This document shows positions 1 to 12,488 of a DNA stretch of 64,000 bases, one piece after another; position 1 is the stretch's first letter, and every line of letters starts with the position of its first letter. Source of the DNA: Todiramphus chloris collaris. Lineage: Eukaryota > Chordata > Aves > Coraciiformes > Alcedinidae. The stretch spans positions 32,649,602 through 32,713,601 of the forward strand of contig JANVCC010000022.1 of the NCBI GenBank assembly GCA_025345505.1, written 5' to 3'. Made by a program: the position numbers and the translations under genes. Below the pieces are notes generated by a model. The model saw nothing but the letters and a program-made list of their open reading frames with translations. It was not told the DNA's origin and made no database searches.

Positions 1-342
1 AGCTGGGAGCAGCTCTGCGTTGTCATTGGGGAAAAAAAAAAAAAATCAAACTCTTTTTCTCAGAGTCAGGCTTCTTCCCCCTGCTCCCCCCTCCCATATT
101 TGTATATATTTCGAGAGGAGAGCCGGGCTTAGTTTGTTCATCAACTGCAGTTCCTGGGCGGACCCCACACACAGCTGGGCTTTAGCGCCTGGATCCGCCT
201 TCCAGACGAGCCTAGCTGAGAGCCTCGCAAAGTCGGGGCTCCGGGCTTGACAGCAGAAACGCAGGAGGCTGGCTGCACCGAGGGGAAATGCCTTGGTCAA
301 CGCTCTGAAGCCGGGCTCCTGGTCGCTGGTGGGATCCAGAAA
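1..342 (+). promoter_or_regulatory. TGFBR2L: Putative TGFBR2L proximal promoter and 5' leader
   Basis: This is the sequence just upstream of the chosen start codon. It contains an AT-rich TATA-like stretch around 101-111 in an otherwise mixed context, and an upstream ATG at 288-290 that opens a six-codon uORF ending in TGA at 306-308, before the receptor start at 343. The transcription start cannot be located by eye, so the promoter/leader split is inferred. There is no dense CpG island, which suggests regulated rather than housekeeping expression. Confidence 0.4.
288..308 (+). other. Short upstream ORF in the TGFBR2L leader
   Basis: ATG at 288 is followed by five sense codons and TGA at 306-308, entirely upstream of the receptor ATG at 343. 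If the transcript starts above 288 it could lower initiation at the main start. Its A at -3 gives a fair Kozak context. Functional effect is inference. Confidence 0.35.
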
Positions 343-394
343 ATGGGTTACCGGAGGAAACCGGGTCTGCTTTCCTTACTGCTGCTCTCCTTCT
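343..394 (+). CDS. TGFBR2L: TGFBR2L coding exon 1 (signal peptide)
   Basis: Encodes [17 protein letters not shown] plus one base of the next codon. This is a basic n-region followed by a leucine-rich core, typical of a signal peptide. The donor is TTCT|gtgagt. It joins in phase to the exon at 18984, where the split codon becomes serine and the c-region continues as CSASARR. Confidence 0.85.
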
Positions 395-3300
395 GTGAGT
401 AGAAAACTGTTTCTGGTTAGGCAATGGTAGGCAACGTACTCCGAGAGGTCGTTTGTTTTTCCTTCCTCCCGCAAAAGAGCTAATCTTTGATTTCTCCCCT
501 GGCAGCAATTAGCCAGAGGATTGGAAATAGCTGAGAATTTAGTAGAATAGACTGCGATGACTGCATCAACTGTGTATTTCTCCTACAGAAAAGGGCGAGC
601 GATTGCCTTGGAATGGAAAGCGCTGCGTGCTCGCTTGGAGCAGCTCACAGATGTCACTGTTTACAGTGCAAAAATATATATAGGTCAGCATTACTTCTTC
701 TTGGAAGTTTTTATTTTATTGAGGGAGATTAAAAGCAACTGAAATGCACCGCTGAACAATCTGACTTTGACAGTGTCCAGATGGGGTGAAGTTTGCAGCT
801 TAGAACTTTTATCAGACCCGGTTTATGCACAGAATTAATCGAACTATTAAAGAAGGAAAGAAGTGGAGAGAGGGGGAGGAGAAGTGTCTTTGCAACAACA
901 TCTGGTTATTCGGCAAACCTTTCCAGCACTTACGTAAAGATTTCTTTGTAATAAGTGCCCTGTTTAGGTTTTGATAGCACTTCTTCAATACTGTAGATAA
1001 AACCTTCCAGCAGCACTTGAAAATGTGCCCATCCATGGTTTAACTTCTCTTGTTTATATCTCAGTGATTGTTTCATAACAGGGAGTAGATTTGTGTATAA
1101 GTGAGTGTTATATACACATCTCCTAAGTATGTGCGTGTGTCTCTCTGTATATACAGATCCTATGTACGTGTATACATACGTATACCCCTATGTAGTATAC
1201 ATTTATATATTTGCATGGACAATGGCACTTTTTACAGTGAATTCTTTTACAAACACAGACCCGTTCCCCTTGCTATATAAATTTCAATGCAACTACAATT
1301 GTTTTTTGCTCAAAGCGGTGAAGTAGGAGGATTATAATTCCAGCATTTTTGCATCCCAATGAAATTACTGGGGGCAAGGATCTGTGTCTTCATGGGTCCC
1401 CCTATCTACAAGAATATGGAGTAAAAGAACATGATCAGTTCAGTAATTAGGGTGGAGGCAAATACAAGCCTCGGTGCAACTGTTGAAACACAGAAGACCC
1501 AGATGAGGGGATACAGAACATCAGGACTGGTTGATTTTTCAAAAGCTGGGGAGATATATAGCATTCGTTACTGTAGCTAATACCCTAAAGTGTGTTTTGA
1601 AATGTAGGATGCTATACCAATAACATCCTGCTAAATTAATCACATTTGGAGCACAACTGAAGGAATTGCTACAAGGTATTATTTAAAGCACAGTCTTGGG
1701 GCTTTTTTGGTAAGAAAGAAGACCACTAATTATCCTTCAGAAATACCTAATTTTGGAGTTATTTAACTTACGGTTTCCTTTTTCTGAAAGGCAAGGTTTT
1801 AATCTGAAAGAAGCCAAACCAGAACATATCATGATTACTAAGTTCATCCGAAAGGTTATGTGAGTGATATGATGACAAAAATTGCCTCCGCGTGGGGAAA
1901 AAAAAATAAGTCAAGACTTGCTCTCTGTAATTCAGCTCAACAGTGATACACGTTTTCTGGGGCTACATCCACTTCCCTTGTGTATCATGTTAAGAGAGAC
2001 CTTACAGTCATCTTGAGACAGTAAAAGTACCCTGGGAGTCCAGTCTGCATGGAAATTAAAAGTGAACAGAAGGTGCCTCAAAATGACAGAAAATACACAT
2101 TCCAACCACTCACCCAGCCTCTCATTGAAGAGTGACAGCGCTAGGTTGGTGACAGCAGCAAAGTCACTCCGCTTAGCATAGAGATTTAAGACTTGCTGTA
2201 GAATACATGGCCCAGGTTGCACCTCCATTATCTCAGAATAACTCCAGATGAGCATCTTTAGGGACTCTGCTGCTTTCCCTAAGAGTTCTGGATTTACCTA
2301 GTCCAGAACAAAAAAAAAGAAAAGGATCACTCAGGATTGGAAAACCTGTCTTACACTGATAAGAGGAAGGCTTTCAACGTCTTTAGTTTAACCAGGAGAA
2401 GAGATGAGAGATAAGCTGGTCAGCATCTCTAACCAGGTCACAGAGAGATGCTTTCTGGAAGAGGGTTCCTCTTCTATGGGACAGAGGAAAACCAAGACTT
2501 ACCCACTGGAAGCTGAAACTGGGTGCTTTTGTGTTAGAGCACAACACAGTAAAGTTTCAGCACATAATTATTCAGGCTCAGGATGTGGTGGATTTTTGTT
2601 CCTCAAAGCCTTCAAGACTGTCTGCTCAGTAGACTATATAACCTGTTTAGAAGCTATGGACTTGATATCAGGATTAGTGCATTGTGCACATGGAAGCACT
2701 ATGGCTTTAAAGTTAATAATTAGGAGTTTTCCTGCCCTGTTTTGCATCAGAATCAGGAAAGCGTCTCTCATGCTCTGTCTGTCAGGAGCAGGGCTCAGGT
2801 CAGGCCATGTGAGCACATGGGGCTGAACAAAATCTTGTCTCACAGAAAGGAAAGAAAAGCACCAAAATTCTCTGAGCTGTTGAGACAACCTCAAGAACAT
2901 GAGCTAAGTGTCACTGGTGTGACGACAGCTCTCAGGGCACGAAGAGCCCCAGGACCCTGACAGAGTGCCTTTGGGCATCCAAACTCTGAAAGATGACATG
3001 AAACTCAAAATCTGCCAGAGCACGTAGCACTTCCCAACTGAGAGCTGTATCCCATGGGATCTGCTGAAGCTCCAAAGAAAAAGAGGATTTGTGAAATGAG
3101 GGAAGGTTGCAGGTCTGCTGCCCCAAGTCCAGAGCTCCCAGCTGGTGGGGTTTGGGTCTGCTTCCCCATAACTCAGTCCCCCATTAAGATTCTGGCCTGC
3201 TAAAATATCCTGGCATATTTTTCTGTGAGTCTTCTGGACTCCCTGTGCCATGGTCCCTCAAGACACTTTGATGGCATTGCAGACAGTACATTTGAGGGGA

Positions 3301-6300
3301 TATCTCTTGGTAGATGGTGGCTCTCTGAAGCCGCGTGTTCTTTCCTGCTTGCACAAACCAGCCCTTCTTCCCCCCAGTGAGCCTCTTCGGATAAATATAT
3401 AGAGCGTATATAATTCATAAATCATGACAGGGAGCTCTGGGGCCGTCAGAAAAACATCTCCGGCTTTTGATCTGCTCAAGAAATCTGTGACCTATCCCAG
3501 GCTCCTCAGGCAGCTCATTCAAGAAGTCAGCCTCTTATTTCTAAGGTCACCAGAGCTAAAACCAGGGGTCATACTGCCACCAAAATGCCAGCCTCCTCCT
3601 TGGGCAGAGGAGCTATTGGGATTGCACCCCAACAACAACACATAGTTCAGGAACATGGGGTGAAACCTGAGAGGATGAGGGAAGAAATGGATGAAGGGTC
3701 ACCCTCTGTTTCACAGGCAAATACATCCTTTTGCAGAAAGGGGTTTTGCAAATCCAAAGGGGTGGCTGCTGCCTGCCCTGGGACACATGGCTGCAGAGCT
3801 GGCTATGTCAGTCCTTCTCAAGGAGCACCATACTTTGCTTTGGTGTTGTTTTAAGACAGCCAAAACACCAAAGGAGAAAGCATCACCCTCGAAACAAACC
3901 AAGATGCTGCAAGAGCCTCAGGTTGATTGGGTGGAGGTAGCTGGGTTAGGAGCAGGCACAGCATCCCCCTGACTGAAGGGGAAACTCATACATCCTACCA
4001 GGAAGCTAAATGATTACAGAGTTACAACAAATTACCCAGTTAGGAAATAAAAGGGGAAAACAAGAAAAACCCTAACAATGCAAAACCAGAGTCTTCTGCA
4101 GTGTTGGAAGTGGCATGAGACTCAAGAAGGAAACTGATGGATTATTTTGAATTCACCTTTACACTTCTCCAAACCCAATACTACAGTTTCAGCCCTTGGT
4201 GTAAATTAGAGCAGTGGAAGACTAAGCAAGCTGGCAGTGTGCAGCTATGGCAGATTTATGAAAGTGGGCATTTCCTCTCCCCTTGCACCTCCAGCTTTGC
4301 TCAGACTTGAGACAGGCTGCTCATCATTAAAGCTGCTCAAATCAGTATTTTCTTGGGGGCCTTTGTAGAGGAAAATCCTTTTTGAAATATAATTCCATGG
4401 AACTTGAAAATAAAATACATTGTGAGGTTTGTTTTTTTTTTTAAAAGCAAGCTGATTTTTACTGGTGTTGTCACTGCTGAATGATAGTCACAAAGACATT
4501 TCTGTGTACTAGTAGTAAAAAGGCTCAGCCAGCTGCAATCACGATATTTGTTACTCCCATTAGAGATGGAGTCCTGAACAGATGTATCCCACATATTCAC
4601 TGAATATGCAGAAAGCAAACATTGGCATTAAAAACAGGTGACTGGGGGCTTTTATTCTGAGAAAGTATTCAACTCTACTGCCTGTCCTCCACAGACTTAC
4701 ATTGTTCCGTGTTTTGCTCTGTCGAGTTTATTTCCTCAGGACATTATTTTCCTCTCCCATTAGCGATAACTCTTTGCAATAACATTTGCTTTCAGCCGGG
4801 CTCCATAGCGTTGCAACTTGCCATAAACTCATGAACTCTCCCATAGATTGTCGTGTTTTCAAGGAAGCGCAACATCTGATCTTTTTATTAAAAAAAAACA
4901 GTCCCACCAAGGAGACAGAATCAGCAGCTCCCACACACTTTGCTCTTTTCACATCCAATGTTTAGCGCTCTGTGCCAAGAGAAAGCCTCGTGCTGGAAGG
5001 GGCCTCCGTGTAGAGGGGAGATAACACCCCGATGGCTGCCTGCCTTATCAAACCTGTGGATTACAGCTCCATTATCTCTGTGCCGGACCCCAACTGTGGG
5101 ATAACATTTCCTTAGGGATCTTCGGGGGAAATGAAGAGGTGGCTGAAAGCTGTCTTGGCCCTGCTTGCATGCACATCCCTGAATTCAGAGATGACCTTTG
5201 AGATCCTGCTTCCGGAAAGGATCTGTAACGTCCATCAGAGTCATATTTCTTGTTCATCAGTTGGTTCTTCCTTTTATTACAGCCTATGCAGGGCTGAAAC
5301 TCTTCTGCCAGCTGTTGGTAGCTGTCAAGCTTTTAGAAGTGGGAGAGCCCACTTATCATGCAATCCCCTCTGCAGCCCATGCTCCCACCGATTACGCAGC
5401 TCTAGGACTGACCCTTTCGTGGAGCTGTTCCGCTGCAGTGTTTTGCTTCCCATTGATAAGCCAGGAACACTCCTGACAAACGCCAGCTGATTTATACTAC
5501 AGCAAATGCATCTCGGTGTTGGGGCAATTAATGTATCCGGCTGCACACCATACACTGCAGCCTGCCGGTCTGCCCTGGATGGAGGGCTATCACCCACGTG
5601 GATTCCAGCAGCTCCAAGGATACATCTCAGCCCCAGCGTTACCCTTGACTAGACAGGATTATTTACATCTGGATTCAAGATTAAAATAAAGTTTTTAAAT
5701 CATTTTAAAATAGAAATTTTCCACATTTCTGGTGTGCAGTTGGCAGCTACCATCAGAAGCAAGTTGTAATGGGGAGCTCCAGTGGTGGCAGCTGATGCGT
5801 GCCACTTTGCAGGGTCTCATGCTCCAGTTAGACCCACGACTTGGCCATGGCTTTCAAAGTTTTGTATTGGACATACTCTGCCTGCAGCAAGACCTCTCAC
5901 CTTGCCACAGTGTGGATGGAGACGTTCCCTTTAACTCCATCTTTACTCTGCCAGCTCCAAAACTACATCTCTTCTGCGTAAGCAGAGGTCCAAAGAAAGC
6001 AGTTCCCATCAGCTTCCACCCCAGCTTCAGAGTCAGTGCTTATGAGGTCTGAGAGTGCCTGAATGGAATGAAATGCCTGCCTTCGCTCAGCCTGCAAAGA
6101 ACTGTTGTCCTCCCCTTACAACATATGATGGCAAGTAGTCTGACCATTCCTGGGAGCTGGAGAATCTGTGCCTCCAGAACCACCACACACTAATACATGC
6201 CCTGCATGCAAAGCAGTGCTGATGAGCTTGTGCCAGCAATTGGAACTGACACAAGCCTGGGCAGTCAGCAACAGGGCTGGCCTATTGCCCTAGGCTGGAG

Positions 6301-9300
6301 TACAGGCAGATCTGACCCCTGAAGCAATCACCTGAGGTGGCGCCAACTGATGTGATCTGGTCATTGATAAGGCATTTCCTTGCCCCGATATTTGAGCATC
6401 TCCTAATCTTTTCAGTTCTCCCAGTACCCCTTGTGAAGGTGCACTCCCTGAGAACAACATGCTTTTCTTACTTCTTTGCTTCTGGGAGATCCAGAGACAT
6501 CTGCTGGAGTTCCTGGCCTGCTAGTTGCTACACAACTAAGAGAGGCCTCTTCCTTAGACCGACAATGCAAAACCCTGAGGTTTTGATATTGATCCTTTCT
6601 CACTTCAGCCATCCCAAACCAGAAGGCTTGACTGTGTCCTGCATTGCCTTGAGACACTGTGCACCCCATCAGAAAGACAATATTGCCAATGTGAATTCAT
6701 CCAGTGCCTAGCACTGGAAATCCAGAGAGCTATTTCTTCTTTTTTCCTGTAAAATCAGGAACTCAGACCCTTCCCCAGGTATGGTTCTTAGGACTGTCAT
6801 GACTACAAACGTTTCTGGGGTCGTTACAATTACTACTGGTATAGTTCTTTCTTGCTGTTTCCAGGAGGAGCATTTAATATAATGCCACCCATGCAGAATG
6901 AATGCCCATGTCCCCTGACAAATATCTGACAGAGCAGATCACCAGTCAACACAGCTGGGACACAATAAGGAACATCTGTCTGATGTTGCTTGATAAAACT
7001 TCCTAACTGGGACACTCTAAACACCAGCATCTAGCATGGAGGAAACTGAATCAGACACTGTCTTGATGCATAAAGCATTTTTTCTGTGATAGATCTATCC
7101 CAAAATTAGCTCCAACCAGTCCACTATAGCAAAAAAGACCCTTCTTCTTACAATGGGAAGTGGCACATAAGCAGCTGAATGAATCATTCTTCTTCAAATA
7201 GACCCAGGGTACAAGCATACATGGAAATAAAACCAATGGATCCCCTGGGAGCTCAGTTCCTGCCATGCCTTTAATATGTCAAAAGGCACTCAATGGTCAC
7301 AGATGTTCCCACCAGAGACAGAGGCTATTTGCTTGGGGATGAGGTCTCCTCAACACACAATTACTCTGGTTTTGTATATTTGCCCTGTGCTCACCTGTTT
7401 GTAAAACAGCATCACAAGCAGCCAAGCTTTTCTTTCACCCTTGCTAGGGGCTATTACCTCTGCAACAGGCTGTAGTTTGGGAATGCTGCTCAGCAATGTT
7501 CCAACCATGCCAAGTTTCAGTAGGCATCCTGGGGCAGGGCGCTGAGTTGAAAAGGCAATGTGCTACTGCAAAATAGTGAGATCTCAGAGCAGGAAATGGC
7601 AAACAGAGAACATTCCCCTCTTTGTCCATTCCTCCATGCTGCAGGAGCAGCTTTACCCCCTCACCTTTTCACCCTCCAGCCACTCAGGCTCCCTGGAGCT
7701 GTGCTGCAGCTCTGCCCAGGGGCTAGGACCTGCAGAACCTTTTCCTTCTGCAAGAGAGGTCTCTTGAGAGGCATCACACAGGCATGCAAGCTCCCCTTAC
7801 TCTCATGTGTGGAGAAGAGGCTCTTCAGGCCCTGTCAACAGGACTCTTAGTTCCATTCTTGCAAAAATTCCTTCCCAAAAACCTGCTCCCTCTGCCCTGC
7901 TGCCATAACTTTCTTCTGCTTTAGGAAAATGGAAAATATTTAATTCAATCTGATTGGGCAGTGCTTTTTGGTAGGTTACAACACAAGCTCTTCAAAAGAT
8001 TTATTCTATTTTTTTAAGAAATCAAGGCAGAAATGAAGGAGAGGAACACAGCATCTATTTACAAGCTAAATGTGGGATGATTTAGGAGAAATGAGAAAGT
8101 TTTTAGTGTCTGTAATCCAGGCTCGCCTCAAGTTCCCTCTGGCAGCACAAATTACTTAATTACTGTTAGATCTGGTCTAAATGAGGGCAAAACTTGACTC
8201 TGCGTGATAATTTTAACAGACATAAAGAACGGTCAGTGCTGGAACAACTTGATGACAGCACATTGACAGAGAATTAACAGAACATCTCTGCCCCAGTGGC
8301 TCATTGCACAGTCCCTTGCAAGCCCCACATCTCCTTGGGAAGCAAAATAATACAAAATACAAACTATTCAAATCACAAAAAGTCCACCTGAGATATGAGG
8401 AGCAGCTCCAGTCTATTGTCTCTTTGTGGGCTTGTCAAAGTCCTTCTAGCAGATGGCAAATCAAATGTGTGCCAGGAATTTCAAACACTCCTCAGGAAGT
8501 TCATCTAAATCATCAGTAAACCATTTGCACTTAAAACAGAGTGAACCCTGTTGCCCAAATGTGACCCAGATAATGTTTCTGACATGTTTACCTATTTAGA
8601 TGATATCTTTAAATTCAATTCCAGCTACTCATAGAGATCCAGGATTCCTGCAGAGCCTGAAAAATATACACAAAACTGAACTTCAGAGAATAATATCATG
8701 ATAATAATGAGGGAAAAAAAACCAAACCCCAATTGCTATGCAGTAGTTTTACTAGAAGTGCAGTAGTTAAGACAGAGCAACATCTGCAACCGACTTGCTT
8801 TCCCTACTAGGTTCATTGCTGCTGCTTTTTCTGTGTAGAGAGGGGAACTCACCTCTGCTGCATCTTCCTGAGAATGAGATGCAGAAGCTTCAGTTAAATA
8901 TGATATAGGATGGACTGTTGGTAGCTCTGGAGAAACAAGAGCAACAAAAATGATGGGGAGAGCATTGTGAAGTTGATTGACTCTTACCTGCTGTTGTTCA
9001 GCTCCCAGACCAGCAAGTGCTGTTAAATCCTCAGCAATTTCTGCTTGTGACAAGATGAGCTCAAACCACTGGTACATGGCCAGGCTGTGACTCTTTCTCC
9101 CAAGCAGAGTGGGAGTGGGAGTGGGAAGAAGAGACTCATTTTTAAGAGCAGGATCTAGTCAAAACTGAATGACTGCAAGGCTCTCTTCAAAGGGCTGAAA
9201 AGTCAGAGCCCTCTGAAAACACGGTATGCCAATCCCCAAGCATAAGGAGGCACTTTCCACAGGGGATGTACCAGCTTAGACCTCTGCAAAACCCACTAGC

Positions 9301-12300
9301 AGCCTACACACACCATGCCATGGCATATTCTGATGCATTGCTTTACCCTGCAAAGCCCCAGATAAGCAGACGTGTCAGCAAAGCTGCTGAAATTGCTTAT
9401 GAACATTTTACTCAGCAGTTTTCCCTCCTCCTCAGACCCTGAATAAATGGCTCTGCTTTCCATCCAACGAAGAGAAATGGCACGTTACCCTCATGCGCCT
9501 TCTGGGCTGGTGGGAGTTGTGGTGTGATGCTGCTGGAGGTAACCACAGGGGAGTGGGTCTATTTATGGTTTTTCTTGGGCTGACCCCCATCTGTGGGGTT
9601 TTTTTCTCCTCCCAGCCCCAAAACTTGTTCAGGCTCTGCTGCCGGCACGGCTTACTCTCTCAGGGCTTCTCCAATGTCACGCCTTGGTAGGGAGGACAGC
9701 AAATACATGAAAGATAAAGGAATAGGGGCAATAGGTGCAATGAAGAGGACTTGTTGCCAGCCAAGCTCTTGTGTTGCACCTTCAGACACAGTACGGCCGC
9801 GAGCCTTATTTTGTGCAAGAGCTACACGCGTATTTGACTTTCATAACCCAGTGCTTAACCAGCGACTGCCAAATGCCTAATGGGATAAGTACAGTTATTA
9901 CTAGGCAAACTCACAACTGCCTTTGTCTGCCAGGTCAGTTTTTTACCTGGCATGATAATGGCTCTGGAAGTACCGGCCATGATTACACAGCAACCTGCGA
10001 CAGCCAGCTCACACTCGGCGCTTGGTGAATGAAAAAACCTTGTGTTATGCTGCTGTCCCGTGCAACTTGAGGGACTCCTGCAATAACCTTCAACCCTCCC
10101 TCAGGCCACCTTTTCAATGAAGGATGTGGGCACCCCTGCTTATCTTCCGAGGGGATAAGTGAGCAAAGTTGTCCTAAAAACAGGAGGGACCCCACTTTGC
10201 TCATCTAGTGAGTCAGCTCAAGGCAAGGTGCAGTGGTGGCACCGACATGGAGCTGAGAACTTGCCCACCAGCATCACCTTCAAGGCTCTTCTGTCCTGTC
10301 CCTTTGTGACCCATTGTCTACCCCTAGGATCATGGCTTGGTGCAACTTTTATGTTCAAACTGCAGCCTAGCAAGTGGCAAACTCTGCCATCAGCCCAGTC
10401 AGACCTCATTCAGCAATTCAGATTAACTTGGACTTAAATACTTGCCTAGGTGAAGCAGGTGCTTGGGTGCCTCAGGGGCTCACTGAAAAATTGTGCAAAT
10501 AACATCCAAACAGACACCCACCAGCCACTGACTTACTGATGTTTCAGTGAAGGTTAAGTACATCAGTGAAATGGATTCAGGAATACAACATTTTCAGACA
10601 TTGCTGAATGTTTCAAAGACACTGAGAAAAACAAGCAAAAAGGTACAGGGCCACTAGGTCTGCTTTTTTTATCCATTCCACATTCCTTCATCCTCAGCTT
10701 AATATCTCCGGTACAAAATGGTGTTAATGAGAAAGATGCTGTCTGTAACACCAGAAGGAAGAGTGCTTCTGAAAGAACTTGAGTTCAGAGTCTAATGGGG
10801 GTATAGTTTTTGCCTCACCTGGTACATATAGTCCTTCCAAAGCTGAGTAAGGGCAGAACCCATCACCTTGAGCCAGGTCCTCCTGGGCTTTGGGACCTCA
10901 GCACTGCAGGGATAGCTTGCTTTGTTTTTCAAATGTTAATGCCAGATTTTCTTGGGTGGGTAATTATCACATTTGAAGGCATTCCAGCTAAAAGAGAAAC
11001 AATATGCCAGCATGACACATTTCAAGGTGCAGCAAAAATCCGCAAAGATGCTTAAAAAAATAAGTCAAATAAATTTGATCTTAATAATTTAACGCAGGGA
11101 GTAAACAGAGAGGATTTGCTTGTAATGTCATCATGTACAAAAAGCAAATTTTCCATAACTCCTTTCTGATGAGTTGCATGAGAGTGTGGATTGAAAGTAG
11201 CCGTGTGGAGATCGGGAAGATCCTCCAGAAATTGCTTTGCATGTGGAAATGAATTTCAGCTCAGCCACTTCAGAATACTTTTTTTTGTTTTTTGTTTACT
11301 TTCCACTGACATGAAATCAGCCACGATTGCGTCGCATGCGGGATTGGTTAGCCAGTTACATAATGCTTAATAAATCCAAGAGAAATAATATAAACCACAT
11401 CACCCAGCCTAGGGAGAGTTACGGTATCTCAGCCAGTGCCACTAACCCATCCGGGCTAGGCATCAGCAAAGCGTCTGAACTGATGCTGGGGGGATGCAGC
11501 GCTGCGCTGCTGTATGATAGAGATGATGAGGAAAGTGCTTTGTGGAGTGTTTAGAAGCCTTGCAGACAGACAGGTTGCCTGGGCAGACCGTGTGCCATAG
11601 TAAGGGTATATGAAAAAGCAGAGCTCCCACTCCCACAGGGCAGGGCAGGCACGTGGTCGCACGCCCAGCTCCAGCTGTATCTGCTGCTCACGTCAGGTAT
11701 TACTTCACCCTATTAATTTCCCTCCGAGTACTTCGTAAAATCGTTAACGGCCCTGTAAACAGAGCGAGCAAGATTTGGTGATATCGTTTATTTACCACAG
11801 ATTCTTTCCGCAGCGGTGGTGTGGAGCGGGGAGGACATTTCACTGAGATGGCAGCACTGGTGGTCCCTGGGGAACGAGAAGAAAGGAAGGCAAACCAGGA
11901 CAGGTCTGCCAGGCTAAACATGAAACTACGGTGCTGACTTGCACCCAAAGAAAGCGGAGTGTGCGGGAAGAGAGCAGGTACCTCTGGCTCTGCAGTGCTG
12001 GCTCCCCAGCTCTCCCAGGAAAGCTGTCCAACCTGTGGGTGCGTTGCCCCAGGCACACTCCGCTGCTGTGCACAGACCAGCTCTTCTTTTTTTCTTGCAT
12101 TTCCCTGCTTGGCTTCTAGTCCCAGGGGAGACCTGCTGCCGCCTTCCCCCATGCTGTGGTTAAATACCAACAGAGGAAAAGCTAGGGATGAAGGGGTTAA
12201 TTACTACAGGCTCAGCACAAGCCAAGTCTGTAAGTGACTCCCTATTGCTATTTCAAAAAGAGGCTGCCTGGAAAGGGAAAAAAAAAAAAAAAAGAAAAAA

Positions 12301-12457
12301 AAAAAAAAAGGTTTACTTTACAACCATTATTATTTCATCTGCAAAGTTTATACAATGGAAAATAAAAGCCAGGGTACACGAAGTCAGATCATTTCTGTTT
12401 CATTAATGGTATGGAAATCATTTTGTTTTTATAGGGGAAAAACAAATGTGAACTTGA

Positions 12458-12488
<31 letters not shown>

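Noticed and set aside
5909-5977. Further minus-strand exon-like stretch (acceptor cttacgcag, donor CAAG|gtgaga)
   Set aside because: Its phases do not fit the neighbouring candidates and the peptide is unconvincing.
11700-12170. 156-codon minus frame in intron 1
   Set aside because: Overlapping open frames on both strands in GC-rich intron sequence; no motif or splice context.
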